From Schizochytrium sp. TIO01 (lineage: Eukaryota > Sar > Bigyra > Thraustochytrida > Thraustochytriidae), in assembly GCA_004764695.1 (NCBI GenBank), contig SMSO01000032.1, forward strand, positions 5,021,483 through 5,085,482: 64,000 nucleotides of DNA, written 5' to 3'. Below, piece by piece: positions 23,532-33,367 of this stretch. Position 1 is the first letter of the stretch; every line of letters begins with the position of its first letter. Both the position numbers and the translations under genes were made by a program. The notes under the pieces are model-generated. The model was not told the DNA's origin. It did no database searches and saw only the letters and a program-made list of their open reading frames with translations.

Positions 23532-24674
23532 CCTCTTGCGCGTTAGAGATCCCACCGGTTTATTTCAACCACGCCACGCCACGCCGCGCCTGAGAAGGGC
23601 AGGGCTGGGCAGGGCAAAGCAAAGCAAAGCTCTGAGCTCTGCTTGACTAACCCCAACCCTCTCTGCTCTTCTTTTGCGCTTTTGCTGCACGCGCCGATCT
23701 CCAGAATCTCTAAAAGATCTGCAAAGCGAACAACTTTGGGCGTGCGCTAAGTGTCCTTATCGAGCTTGGGGCCTGGAAGAAGTATGTCTTACCAGGAAAT
23801 TGAGGAAGTGCACGCTTTTCCAAACGCGACGTCGCGAGACTCTGCGTAGGCACCCCTTCAGGATAATAGCAATGAAATTGCTCGAACCACTTCAAGTTGT
23901 GTGTTATGTCTCTAGCATTTAGCTATTATCTATCTCACAATAACATCACACTCTAATACTACCTTCCACCTAACAAGTGCGTCTAAGTGAGTACTACATG
24001 GTCAAGCTAGCGCACACGAGCACAGTGAGTGAGTGAGTGAGAGAGAATTTTTTTACTTTTCGAAAGAAAGAATCTATTTGACTCGCAAAAGGGCAAGTTT
24101 TGCGAGCCTAGGCGGTTCAGCCTCCAGCAGGTTCAAGTCTGGACCGAAGCCGGACTAGGCGAGAAGAATCGCTTAGAAACAGCTGGATAAGGTACTGGGA
24201 TCGGGCTCGTAGATGGAGAGAAACATTTTGGGATATCAAATTGCAGAGTTTTGTGCACATAGGTTTGTTGGTTTAAAAAAATTATAAAATTATAAAATTA
24301 TAAAAATTAAAAGAATGCCATAAGTCATTACTGACTCAATTAAACAAAGGTGTGTGGTCTAGGCCTATAAAGGAATGGTCAATAGTATGAGAAGGACACC
24401 TCTTCAGAAGCGCGTGCACGGCGTGCCAGATGTGCAATAAGCAGCTCGCGGGGAGAGGGCCTCGGGGAGCAGGGCCTCAGGGAGGTACATTGGTGTGAGC
24501 TGTCTGGGCGAGGTGAAAGGATACAGGGTACTTGTGAAAATTTATCAATTTGTTGTGAAGTGAAAAGTTCAAGTCATATTTACACGACAGTAAGTCAGAA
24601 CCTAGGTACTATATGGAATGATGTGGGAAATGAATGGTATGTGGAATTGCAATGGGTTCCAAACACAAGAATGC
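23532..24674. other. Intergenic region
   Basis: About 1.1 kb between two minus-strand genes. It contains a short (GAGT)n block near 24024-24040 and AT-rich ATTATAAA repeats near 24280-24310. The stretch 24080-24190 is rich in short inverted repeats (TCCAG with CTGGA, and a GCCTAGGC palindrome), but it does not fit a tRNA cloverleaf. No gene is supported. Confidence 0.5.
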
Positions 24675-26138
24675 TCATGTGCGAGAAACCATAGAAGTGT
24701 CTGTAGGGGATGTGTATGCTCTCGGAGCTTCATCGCCGTTTAGGTTGTCTCCTTCCTCATCGTTGGGATCTGGGTCTGGTTCATGGTTATGGGCAGGGTG
24801 AAGAATGTGTTTATAAAAGTGATAGACAACAGACCTCCCGGGAAGCATCTTTCTCTTGTAAATAATTTGTTCATGCGCTAAAACTCCAAGGAAAGATACA
24901 TCATAACGCTCCCATCCTCCTACGCTGACGTCTAGACCAAAGAGCATCTCGCGTAAGAGATCGCGCTTTGCATCCCGCTGAAATGCCGTTTCTAAACTAG
25001 TAGGGCACGGGATAATGGCATTTTCTGATCTGTCTGCTGTTTTGGCCCGTTTTGTTGGGTTTTCGCAAATATCTTGCTGACTATTGGATTCTTGTTCTTC
25101 ATGGTTTGTATCGATTCCTTCATATTTATCATGGGGGGCTGCCGTACTACTGGCATGATCATGCGCTTCGATTAGACCCTGCTCTACGGTACGGGCAGAA
25201 TGCCAATAGCGGCGCTTATCTACATGCTCTAAGCTCCACGTGGTGAAATTTGCCATCAGCTTGGATGTTTTTTCACTTGCGCTTGGTGGACGGGCACCGC
25301 GAGCAAATATTGCACTCCCAGAGTTTTCACTGGATTCCAAGGCTTCCGAGTTTGATATGGATGAAGAAGGGCCAGAGCTGGAGAAGAGAGGTGAAGAAGG
25401 TGAAGAATTTGAGTTAGATGCACTGGTGACAGTTGAGTCGTCACCGTCGCTTCCGGTGAACATCGAGAACAGACGCGTTGAGTAAGGATTGCGATGGCGA
25501 ATAGCAGTGGTGGGATACGGCACTTGAAAGTCCCATTTGATATTTGAATACAGTGCGCGCCGCTGGAAGCGGCAGAGCGGGGCAAGAAATTCCTTGCGAG
25601 ATCCCATCGCATATAGAATTGGAATTCTCTCACCTGTAGCTGGGTCTTGGAAACTGTCATCTAAAAGACCAAGTTCACGAGTTGTCTGAAACAAGCGCAA
25701 AACAATAGTGTTCCAAATAGCGCTTACAGGGTTTCCTGGTGGTTTTCGGACACCCAAGTGCGGTGTAGCAAATGTTGCAAAAACAACAGGTTCTAACTTT
25801 TCAAAGAAACCTTGCTGATCCAAAAGATAGACTAAGTATCGGGCATAAATGCCTCCTAGACTATGCCCCACAATCGAGATACGATCAACCTGGTCAACAT
25901 TTTTCTCCAGTGTTAATGAAACTTCCTTTAGAGCTCGTTCTGCCCCCACTGAGACTCCATCCATCGTAGATGTATTCTGGCTGAGAGGCAAGAAAATGTA
26001 TTCCTTCGCGTCATCTTGTGAAGTGAGGAATTCTACAAAGTTTGCAAAGTCACCAGCACTGCCCCAAAGTCCATGCAAGAAAGCCACCAGATGAAGTTTC
26101 TTGCCGCTCTTACCCTGTCTGGTTTGTGCACGACTCAT
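24675..26138 (-). CDS. DUF676/ROG1-type serine lipase
   Basis: A 487-residue intronless alpha/beta-hydrolase. The N-terminus has the family's oxyanion region LVAFLHGLWGSAGDF (about residues 17-31), and the nucleophile elbow GHSLGG places the catalytic Ser at about residue 93, followed by the YARYLVYLL helix and the FATPHLGVR segment typical of DUF676 lipases such as yeast ROG1. The expected Asp and His of the triad are not assigned here. The middle (about 215-300) is Ser/Asn-rich and disordered; the C-terminal part has a conserved-looking block (WERYDVSFLGVLAHEQII). No signal peptide or transmembrane segment is seen, so it is probably a cytosolic or lipid-droplet acyl hydrolase. The start is the ATG at 26138; the ten codons upstream in frame contain no ATG. 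Confidence 0.85.
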   Translation of the reverse strand: MSRAQTRQGKSGKKLHLVAFLHGLWGSAGDFANFVEFLTSQDDAKEYIFLPLSQNTSTMDGVSVGAERALKEVSLTLEKNVDQVDRISIVGHSLGGIYARYLVYLLDQQGFFEKLEPVVFATFATPHLGVRKPPGNPVSAIWNTIVLRLFQTTRELGLLDDSFQDPATGERIPILYAMGSRKEFLAPLCRFQRRALYSNIKWDFQVPYPTTAIRHRNPYSTRLFSMFTGSDGDDSTVTSASNSNSSPSSPLFSSSGPSSSISNSEALESSENSGSAIFARGARPPSASEKTSKLMANFTTWSLEHVDKRRYWHSARTVEQGLIEAHDHASSTAAPHDKYEGIDTNHEEQESNSQQDICENPTKRAKTADRSENAIIPCPTSLETAFQRDAKRDLLREMLFGLDVSVGGWERYDVSFLGVLAHEQIIYKRKMLPGRSVVYHFYKHILHPAHNHEPDPDPNDEEGDNLNGDEAPRAYTSPTDTSMVSRT

Positions 26139-26681
26139 GTCTGTCACTGTCTTTTGATCCGAGCACAAGCCTTGCTTTTACTCTCGTCAAGATCTGCTTT
26201 CGTGAGACTCACCCTACTAGGTTTCTCCTTGCTCATCCGTGTAACTAAGCTTCTATTATGATCTCTCTTTGAAGATCTGTCTCATGCCTCTCTCGCTTAA
26301 AGTATTTGATAATGCCCTTTAACCCTGCTGTTTCAACTTCGTGACCAACTGCTTCAGATAGATCTCTCGCACCTTGCACCGTAGGTAGCCAGACTGCAGC
26401 ATCTCAATCAACTGCTTTGCCGCGGAAGAAATTTATTACCGTGCACGATACCAATAGACAATGCTATTATCATAGTACCGTACCTTAGCATTGAATTTAG
26501 TTCATCGAATCTCATTGCACAATTCTGCATTGCATTGCTTTGCTTTCGCGTTGGATTACTTTGGAGTGTGCTAGGCGAAGTATCTCCAGCCTTTTCATTG
26601 TCAACGAACAGACGTCATTGAAAATCCAAAGTCAAGTGCAACTCTCCATCTAAAGGCACGACCCTTGAATGGTTGATTTAC

Positions 26682-26872
26682 TCAATGATTGATGTATTCA
26701 ATGATTGATGTAATCAATGATTGATGTATTCAATGATTGATGTATTCAATGATTGATGTATTCAATGATTGATGTATTCAATGATTGATGTATTCAATGA
26801 TTGATGTATTCAATGATTGATGTATTCAATGATTGATGTATTCAATGATTGATGTATTCAATGAATGATGTG
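26682..26872. repeat. 16-bp minisatellite, about 12 copies
   Basis: A tandem array of the 16-mer CAATGATTGATGTATT, about 12 units, nearly perfect. One early unit has TAAT in place of TATT, and the last units decay into AATGAATG. Each unit contains the tetramers AATG/GATT, so it may have grown from a tetranucleotide repeat. Confidence 0.95.
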
Positions 26873-27880
26873 AACAAATGAATGACACGTCCTTCAAATC
26901 GAAGTATAATCAATCGATCTGCAATGGACCGTCATCTCGACCAAGATTCTGTAGTTCTCTCTCTTGCAAAGTGCCACCCTAGCACCGCGGATTCGAAGGA
27001 AGTTACTTCGAATAAGTTATACAGGTATGATGAAACTTGCATCGATAGAAGTCAATGAACCACCATTCGAGTTGGCAATCTCTCAGCAGCTCAAACTTAA
27101 AGTTGAAGTGGAACTCCAAGAACCCCAAAATCACGCACGTCCTAAATAGCACAGATACCGACATCTATCTAAATGCACATCAACACCTACGTATGATGAT
27201 TATCTATCTGAGAAAAACAAACAAACAAAGCAAAGCACGAGAGAGAAAAACACCCTAATTGAACGAAAAGGAACAGAACAGGTAAACTCCAAGTTATGTT
27301 CTCATTGACCATGAATTGAGTGGACAAACAGACACCGAGACAAACAAACAACAGACAAACAGAAAAGCAGAGAGCAACAGAGACGCCGATACCGACACGA
27401 GGCTCAGAGAGCGTCTCGAGGCTCGTGCCTAAGGCATGCCTTTCATAGGCTTGCGAGGGCGCTGGCGGCCTCCACGGACCCGAAGGCGCTGGCGTTGAAG
27501 AGGAATAGATAGGAAAGTATCCGAGTCGATTCGCAAAAAGGTTCTCTCGCTCGCTTAAAAGAACCTTTTATGTAGGTATATATTTTATTTTATATTATTT
27601 TATATTATTTAGTTACTTAATTTAACGATGATCTTTGATCATTTTGTTTGAGTGAACTTTATCAGTAATGGAAAAAAACTCATAGAAACGAGCGATTCTA
27701 CAAAATTCGCTTTCTCTCCTTTCGCTGATCGATACCGATCGCTCCTTCGGCTCGTGGCTCCTTCGCCGGCACAGAACGGGCCCGGAAAGGACCTCGAGTG
27801 CATCGTACCTACACGTCCGGAGGCGCCTCAGAGTCAGATTTTCGCCTTCGCTCAAGCGGCCTTACTGAGGATCGAGGGAG

Positions 27881-27916
<36 letters not shown>

Positions 27917-27926
27917 TAAGTAAGTA
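27881..27926. repeat. (GTAA)n array
   Basis: GTAA units with one TAA insertion near 27915. The unit looks like repeated splice donors (GTAAGT), but no exon is evident beside it. Confidence 0.9.
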
Positions 27927-28359
27927 CCCCTTCTTCTATTATGATCACAGTGCATAATTTTGCAATGGACAGAACATTTTAACTTTTAACTTTTCATGAA
28001 TCAACAAATCAATGAATGAGTAAATGCATAAATCAATAAATTGATAAATTAAAAAGACCGTCACCAGAAAAGAAAGGACTTTAAGTGCCGCTTTCGAAGA
28101 AACCGCTCGAAAAGCCCACATGAAGAAGAGCGGTGAGGAGAGAAGCAGCAGCATAAGGGCTCAAAAGCGATGCGCCGCAGAGAAAGGGCGAGGCTTAAAG
28201 GCCTCTCTCTTCGCTGAGCTTGGACGAAGGGAGAGGAGGAGAAGAGACAGCGAGAGAAACGGAAAGAAGAAGATCGAAGAGAAATCAAGAACAGAAGAGA
28301 AAAGAAAAGAAAAGAAAAGAAAAGAGAGGAAGCTAAAGAAGTAAGTAGGAGGGCCGCAC

Positions 28360-28562
28360 CAACGGCGGGGCTAGCTGTGGGTGAGGGGTTCATTCCACCT
28401 CCTAAGACCCCCGCCGTTGATTCGGGGCTTTGCCACTGCACAGGATCGCAGGTGAACCCCTTGCACTCTGTCCCCTGTAGACGGGTGCGTAGTTAGCCGC
28501 CTTTTAAAAGTGGGCCTCATTTCTCGCATCCAGCATTCACCACAGCTCGACCTGGAATGCTG
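28360..28562. other. Segment with nested inverted repeats, possible structured RNA
   Basis: Three perfect inverted repeats in 200 bases. CAACGGCGGGG (28360-28370) pairs with CCCCGCCGTTG (28409-28419). AGGGGTTCA (28384-28392, inside the first loop) pairs with TGAACCCCT (28453-28461, outside it), giving a pseudoknot-like topology. CAGCATTC (28531-28538) pairs with GAATGCTG (28555-28562). No known RNA family is recognised and no transcript evidence is available. Confidence 0.35.
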
Positions 28563-29377
28563 TGAGGCTACAGCGAAGAAGTTAAAGAACCACACTCTGA
28601 GCGCCACTGGGTAAGTTAGGAGACAGAGGGGAGGCCCAAGGAGACGGAATTCTGTTTTCAAAGACGCAAAAGGTGGTAAGTGTTGGCCTTGCTCCGGCTG
28701 CTTCTCCGCCTCCCAACCGTGGCGATCCCTCGGCGCCGCCGCGGCCTCCTCCGCCCTGCTCGCGGCCTCCCCCCCTCCCACGCCCCGACGCCTCCTCCTC
28801 CCTCCCCGGTCCCACCTCCTCTGGCCTTGATCTCGTTAAGCATGGGGTCTTCTGGGCCGGAACTCGTGGTGGAGCCAAGTCCTCGCCGCCATGCCGCTCC
28901 CACGCCTGCTCCCGCTGCTCCTGTGAGGGAGCTGGGCGGGGCCCGAGGGAGTCGCGACGAAGAGGATGCGCGAAGAACCTCGCTTGCAGCAAGGCTCGCC
29001 CGCGAGGCACTCGCAGAGCGGCGAGAAGGCCTGAGGAAATAAGAGGTCGCGCAGGTTGTTGGTGCCCGCCGCGAAGCGGCCGAGGATCTCTTTCATTTTA
29101 GTTGAAAAGGCGTGTTCTTTTCTGTTCCGTTTGTGTTCTTCTCTCCGCCTTGTCTTCTCTTTCATCTCTTTATTATTTTTTTTTTCCGCCCATTGGTCGC
29201 TTTTATGGTGATCATGTGGATCAAAAAGAGGATGCGGAGATAGTTGATGGACGACTGGGTGGAGAAGGACAATTGAAGGAAATAGGCCAGGAACGGGAGA
29301 GTAATGGTGGCTGAGAAGCAGTGTTAGGGAATTAGGTTTCTCTGACCTTGAAATGTGAGAATGATTGGATTGGTTGA

Positions 29378-29400
29378 CTGACTGACTGACTGACTGACTG
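29378..29400. repeat. (GACT)n block
   Basis: Five GACT units upstream of the zinc-knuckle gene, of the same unit type as the first block at 8903. Confidence 0.85.
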
Positions 29401-29559
29401 GATGTGGCTGAACGTGTTTTTGCTCCGTGGGCTGTCTTTCTTTGGTTATGTGTTTGTTATTTGGATTATGATGCATGTAGGCGTTTGTTGTGGAAAGAGG
29501 GCCAAGCGAGGCGGCAAAGGCCTAGGTTTTTGTTGAAATTCTGACGTAAAAGTAGGACA

Positions 29560-30289
29560 ATGGGTGACCGTTCCTGCTATGGCTGCGGTGGCACTGGCCA
29601 CATTGCCCGTAACTGCCCTGAGGCCTCCACCAACGAGGGTGGCTTCCAGGGCCGTGGCAACTTCCGCCCCAAGACTTGCTTCAACTGCGGTGGCGAGGGC
29701 CACATCTCCCGCAACTGCCCGACTTCCCCTTCTGAGGGTGGCGCCGCAGGTGGCAACAGCCGTGCCTGCTTCAACTGTAAGTTTTAAGCTTGTGCCTGTC
29801 GATTGCAATGGAGTTGGTAAAATCATTTGATGACATCAAATGTATGGTGTAGAACCGCAAATTGTGGGCTTTTACAATTCCATTCTGTTTTTTCAATCGC
29901 ATCACGCTTTCCACGAAAAACCTAGTATCAAATGACTGACTTATTGACGACGACGACGACGACGATCACTGGTGATATCATCGTATTTCGACCACGTGTC
30001 ATGCATTGCACTGCATACAGGCGGTGAGACCGGCCACATCTCCCGTGAGTGCCCGAGCGAGCCTATGCAGCACGACGGCCAGGGCGACTTTGCCCAGCGC
30101 CGCCGCAACTCCCGCCCCAAGTGCTACAACTGTGGTGACTTTGGCCACATCTCCCGCGAGTGCCCTCAGCGCGAGTCTGGCCCCAAGTGCTACAACTGCG
30201 GCAACTTCGGCCACATTAGCGGTGCCTGCCCCGAGGCCCCCCGCACCACCGAGGATGGCATGGATTACGATGCGAACAACGCTGAGTAA
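29560..30289 (+). CDS. CCHC zinc-knuckle nucleic-acid-binding protein (CNBP/Gis2 type), two exons
   Basis: Exons 29560-29776 and 30021-30289 encode 161 residues. There are five CX2CX4HX4C knuckles: Cys6-Cys19, Cys40-Cys53, Cys70-Cys83, then CYNCGDFGHISREC and CYNCGNFGHISGAC. Gly/Arg-rich linkers separate them. The layout matches the CNBP/Gis2 family of single-stranded RNA/DNA-binding proteins linked to translation control. The intron (29777-30020, GTAAGT to ACAG) splits the codon of Cys73, the second Cys of knuckle 3; joining the exons restores a perfect knuckle, which is strong support for the splice. Codon use is very biased to C/G third positions (for example AAC, TGC, GGC), unlike most neighbours and typical of a highly expressed gene. 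The intron carries a (GAC)n run near 29946-29964. Acidic C-terminus (DGMDYDANNAE). Confidence 0.93.
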
Positions 30290-30960
30290 ATAAATAACTC
30301 CTCCGTTCTGGATACCGGATCTTATTTTCCGCGCCCCTCTCATATTAGGGATTTCCTTGACGACTTCCTCTATCGTGACTCACGCAGCTTTCTCGTATAA
30401 AGCTTCGACTGCTCACGGTGGGCTCCAGAATCGTGTGATGATGCGTTAAAGTGAGAGCTCAGTTGTTTTGTTTGGTTTGCGCTTCCATAAATGCAAAGAA
30501 CCATCATTACTTCTTTTTGCTTTTTCTTACATCGCATTGGTCATTAGTAGTTCTTCATCAACAAACGACGGCGACGGCAATGACAGATGGAAGGTGAGAC
30601 GCTCCGACACAGTCATATACAAGCTGATTTGGAACAGTATAAAAAGAATACTCTTTATTAGTTTTGTCACAAGTCAATTTTTTTCATCTTGCACTCACCC
30701 TTCAAGGGCTTGTAATCCTGGAGTTCCTTTTCCATCATTTAGACGATAAGAGCACTTATCAAGAATCATAAGAAAGAAAGATTGTCAACAAGTGTTTAGG
30801 ATCCTTACAGACAGTTGTATACCCACAGACAATGCGCTCACACGCATGCAGTCAGGCAACTCTCCCAAGAATTAATTAGCAATGTTTAATTAGGTCACTG
30901 GCCAATATTGCAAGGTTTGATTTGTTTACACCAAAACACCTGCATGCTCAATTTAAGATT
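30290..30960. other. Convergent intergenic gap
   Basis: Between the convergent stops of the zinc-knuckle gene and a minus-strand coiled-coil gene. TAAATAAATAA directly follows the upstream stop codon. No gene seen. Confidence 0.55.
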
Positions 30961-31545
30961 TCAATCACTAGCAGGTTCTCCGCTAGAATAGGAGGAAGAT
31001 GAAGAAATAGTGATACTTGCTCGAAGGTTCTCGACTTCCTCAAAGTGTGATTGTGACTCCTCGGCAAGCATATTGACAAAGCGAGTATGCTGAAGCTCCA
31101 GTTTAGTGGAAAGGATATCATTTCGAGTCTTCAACTTCTCGATGTGGAGCTCAAGTGCTTCGATCTTTTGGTCTTTTTCTTCTGACTCCAGCTTGGCTTC
31201 CAAAAGAATTCCATGAAGTCGCTGCACCTCATGAACCAACTCAGCCTTACTATGGGCATTATACTCCAGCGCTTCAAGCTTGGCAATTTTAGCTTGTGCA
31301 AGTACTTCTTGCAGAGCTTCAATTTCATTGTTAGCCATACGTGCTTGTTCCTCAGCATGTTTGGCACTCGCACCGCGCGCTTGCACTCGCTTACAGAGCC
31401 CCTTGATTCGCTCTCTCAGGCGGTCAAGTTCGTCCTGGATCTCTGCGTTAAAAGCTGAGTACTTGCCTCCTCCATTTACCAGCTGTCGTGGCGACTTAGT
31501 TCGTGGGGACACGGCCCTTGGCGAGTGCCTTTCCATACGCCTCAT
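30961..31545 (-). CDS. Small coiled-coil protein, unrecognised
   Basis: A 194-residue protein from the ATG at 31545; the frame is open a further 45 codons upstream but has no other ATG, so this is the first usable start. Residues 1-25 are basic with three SPR/SPRT-type proline-directed phosphorylation-like motifs (SPRAVSPRTKSPRQL). From about residue 33 to 175 the chain is one continuous coiled coil (FNAEIQDELDRLRERIKGL onward). It ends in a Ser-rich tail. The basic phospho-motif head plus coiled coil suggests a cytoskeletal or centrosomal element, but I recognise no family. Confidence 0.6.
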   Translation of the reverse strand: MRRMERHSPRAVSPRTKSPRQLVNGGGKYSAFNAEIQDELDRLRERIKGLCKRVQARGASAKHAEEQARMANNEIEALQEVLAQAKIAKLEALEYNAHSKAELVHEVQRLHGILLEAKLESEEKDQKIEALELHIEKLKTRNDILSTKLELQHTRFVNMLAEESQSHFEEVENLRASITISSSSSYSSGEPASD

Positions 31546-32210
31546 CGTGCCGGACTCCGCAGTGATAGTTAGCCAAACACGACATACAACTTTGTGATGT
31601 ACAGCATGTGATCTATTTTCACAATCAATCTTCTTGCCACGTGACTTGTACGATTCTTCAGAACTGACAACGGATAACACAAGTAAGAAGAATTAAACCA
31701 AAAAACAAAGTATATAGTTATCGCTAATGTCTACTTATTAGTAGTGCTATTCACAGTGCCTCACCTGAAAGAAAAGAGAAGCAGCAAGGTGTGCGCCCGA
31801 ATTCTGGCTATGACCAGTACGTCGACACGTGAGAAAGCCTTATCGCTCCACTCAAGCTATGTGGAGATTGAAGATTATATGAGAGGTAGGAGGGAAGCTT
31901 TGCGGGTTGTTGTGTGAGCAATGTTTATGTTTATCAAAAGAAGCGACACAATGACTGTGCCAAACAAAGTACATCATGGTAGAGAATGAAATCCGTACCA
32001 TAATCGCTAATTTTAATAAAAACAGCGAGCCGGATTGATTCTGTTATTTTAGCCTCGAGTGGGATTCAACTTTTTTGATTCGTGATGGCCACTAGCATCA
32101 CCTCCGCGGGTATATTCCGTTGAGAAATTACATTCACGTTCTACTTCTTTATTGGTATGTGAATGAATTAATCAAATTGAAGCAGGAAGCAAACCCCAAA
32201 TTGCGGCAGA
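31546..32210. other. Divergent promoter region
   Basis: 665 bases between two divergent start codons. It should hold both promoters. No motif is clear enough to call. Confidence 0.5.
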
Positions 32211-32819
32211 ATGGAAAGCAAAACTCAACACTTCGAGGGCAAGTGTGACGAGAGCAATCTACATAGGTTGAAGCCTGGATTCGACGATATACAAGTAGTT
32301 GAACATGAGAACCGAAGACCCCAAGCCATCAGTTTTTTCCCCAAGGAAATTGAGCAAGTCGGGAAGGACATATGTAGTTTCTTCGACGCTCATGTTAATC
32401 GCGATCCAAATAGCCCTAGGTTAGACATCATTGACAGCGTTCCGGGGGCTCATGCACTTCGTTCTCTACTTTATCAATGGAATGAAGTGCAAGCCATCTG
32501 GATCTACGACTACGAACTCTTGCGAAGTCAGGAAATCATTGACCTGTACAGTCGAAACATTGCCCGTGGTCTGGTTCCTTTTGCAGCCAATGTCGACGGC
32601 GACTACATATGCGCGGGCTTAGATGACCATGATGGAGGGGCGTTTTGCGTTGATGGCGAAACAGGGGAAGTAGAAAGTGTTGAAGCTCAATCTCTTGCAA
32701 CCTATTTAGAAGAATACCGCAACATGCTTCTAAGCGGACGTCTTGAATACATTCAAGACTATGGAATGGTCGAACGCACATTAGAACCAGCCACAACGAC
32801 AACAGAAAGCAAAAAATGA
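32211..32819 (+). CDS. SMI1/KNR4 (SUKH)-like domain protein
   Basis: A 202-residue intronless protein starting at the ATG at 32211. Residues about 105-180 carry the pattern of the SUKH fold: LVPFAANVDGDYICAGL (the hydrophobic-G-D strand), DDHDGGAFCVDGETGEV, then a helix of the SLATYLEEYRNML type. In fungi SMI1/KNR4 coordinates cell-wall synthesis and signalling; in bacteria SUKH proteins often act as immunity proteins for polymorphic toxins. No toxin gene is next to it, so the family name should not be read as an immunity role here. No signal peptide or membrane segment is seen. The Lys-rich end (TTTTESKK) may be a tail. The fold assignment is by motif only. Confidence 0.6.
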   Translation: MESKTQHFEGKCDESNLHRLKPGFDDIQVVEHENRRPQAISFFPKEIEQVGKDICSFFDAHVNRDPNSPRLDIIDSVPGAHALRSLLYQWNEVQAIWIYDYELLRSQEIIDLYSRNIARGLVPFAANVDGDYICAGLDDHDGGAFCVDGETGEVESVEAQSLATYLEEYRNMLLSGRLEYIQDYGMVERTLEPATTTTESKK

Positions 32820-33367
32820 TTCATACCTACAAGAAGGTATGGCTCTCAGCTTGAATCTTAAGTCCATTTTTAGAGTATCGGTGGGTTAAGCATGTGATGA
32901 AATGAGCCATTGTAAAAATGGCGGCAAAAGTTGTGTACTTTGGGGTCATTTGATTTGCCCTTCCACGGCTTTCAACAATGGCAATTTAAAAGTTTTCCAG
33001 GCCCCCCTTTTGGTCTTTTAACAATTTTGAGAATGAATGAGATGTTTGATATGAATATTGAAGACTTGATCCAAGGCTGCTTATGTCGAAATTTGCACAT
33101 GAGTCTACTCTTATGGTGTAACCCTTCTCAAAAGACTCGTGTCCACTTCATGCAAAGAGTCAACTTCCTTACTTTATTGGACGAGAGATCTTGTACTTGT
33201 GGTTAGGCTACTGGAAAAACAAGAAAAGAGATGAATGAGATACGAAAAGTACAGTAAGAAAACAAAATTGAATGATGTTCAAGAGAGAAAAGTGATGAGA
33301 GGAGTATGGAAGGAAAAAAAAAAAAACAAAGGTAGAGTAGTTGTCAAGCCAACATAGAAGCGACTTT
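32820..33367. other. Convergent intergenic gap
   Basis: Between the SUKH-like gene and the last exon of the PP2A B55 gene. It has an A-rich run at about 33314-33327. No further gene is supported. Confidence 0.5.

Larger units (their letters stand above)
26139..29559. other. Intergenic region with minisatellite and structured segment
   Basis: About 3.4 kb without a supportable gene. It contains a 16-bp minisatellite (26682-26872), a (GTAA)n array (27881-27926), purine-rich AAAGA repeats (about 28290-28320), a segment with three inverted repeats (28360-28562), a very GC-rich stretch (28680-29060) with frames on both strands, and a (GACT)n block at 29378-29400. The last few hundred bases are the upstream flank of the zinc-knuckle gene. 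Confidence 0.55.

Noticed and set aside
24080-24190. A possible tRNA, from a GGTTCAAGTC-like sequence
   Set aside because: No matching acceptor, D and anticodon stems could be drawn.
28120-28343. A 74-codon Lys/Arg/Glu-rich frame ending at a GTAAGT
   Set aside because: Mostly AAAGA repeat sequence; it might be an exon, but nothing supports it beyond the donor-like end.
28680-29100. GC-rich frames of 80-142 codons on both strands
   Set aside because: They are mutually antisense, Pro/Arg/Gly-rich and without domains; GC-rich DNA lacks stop codons by composition.
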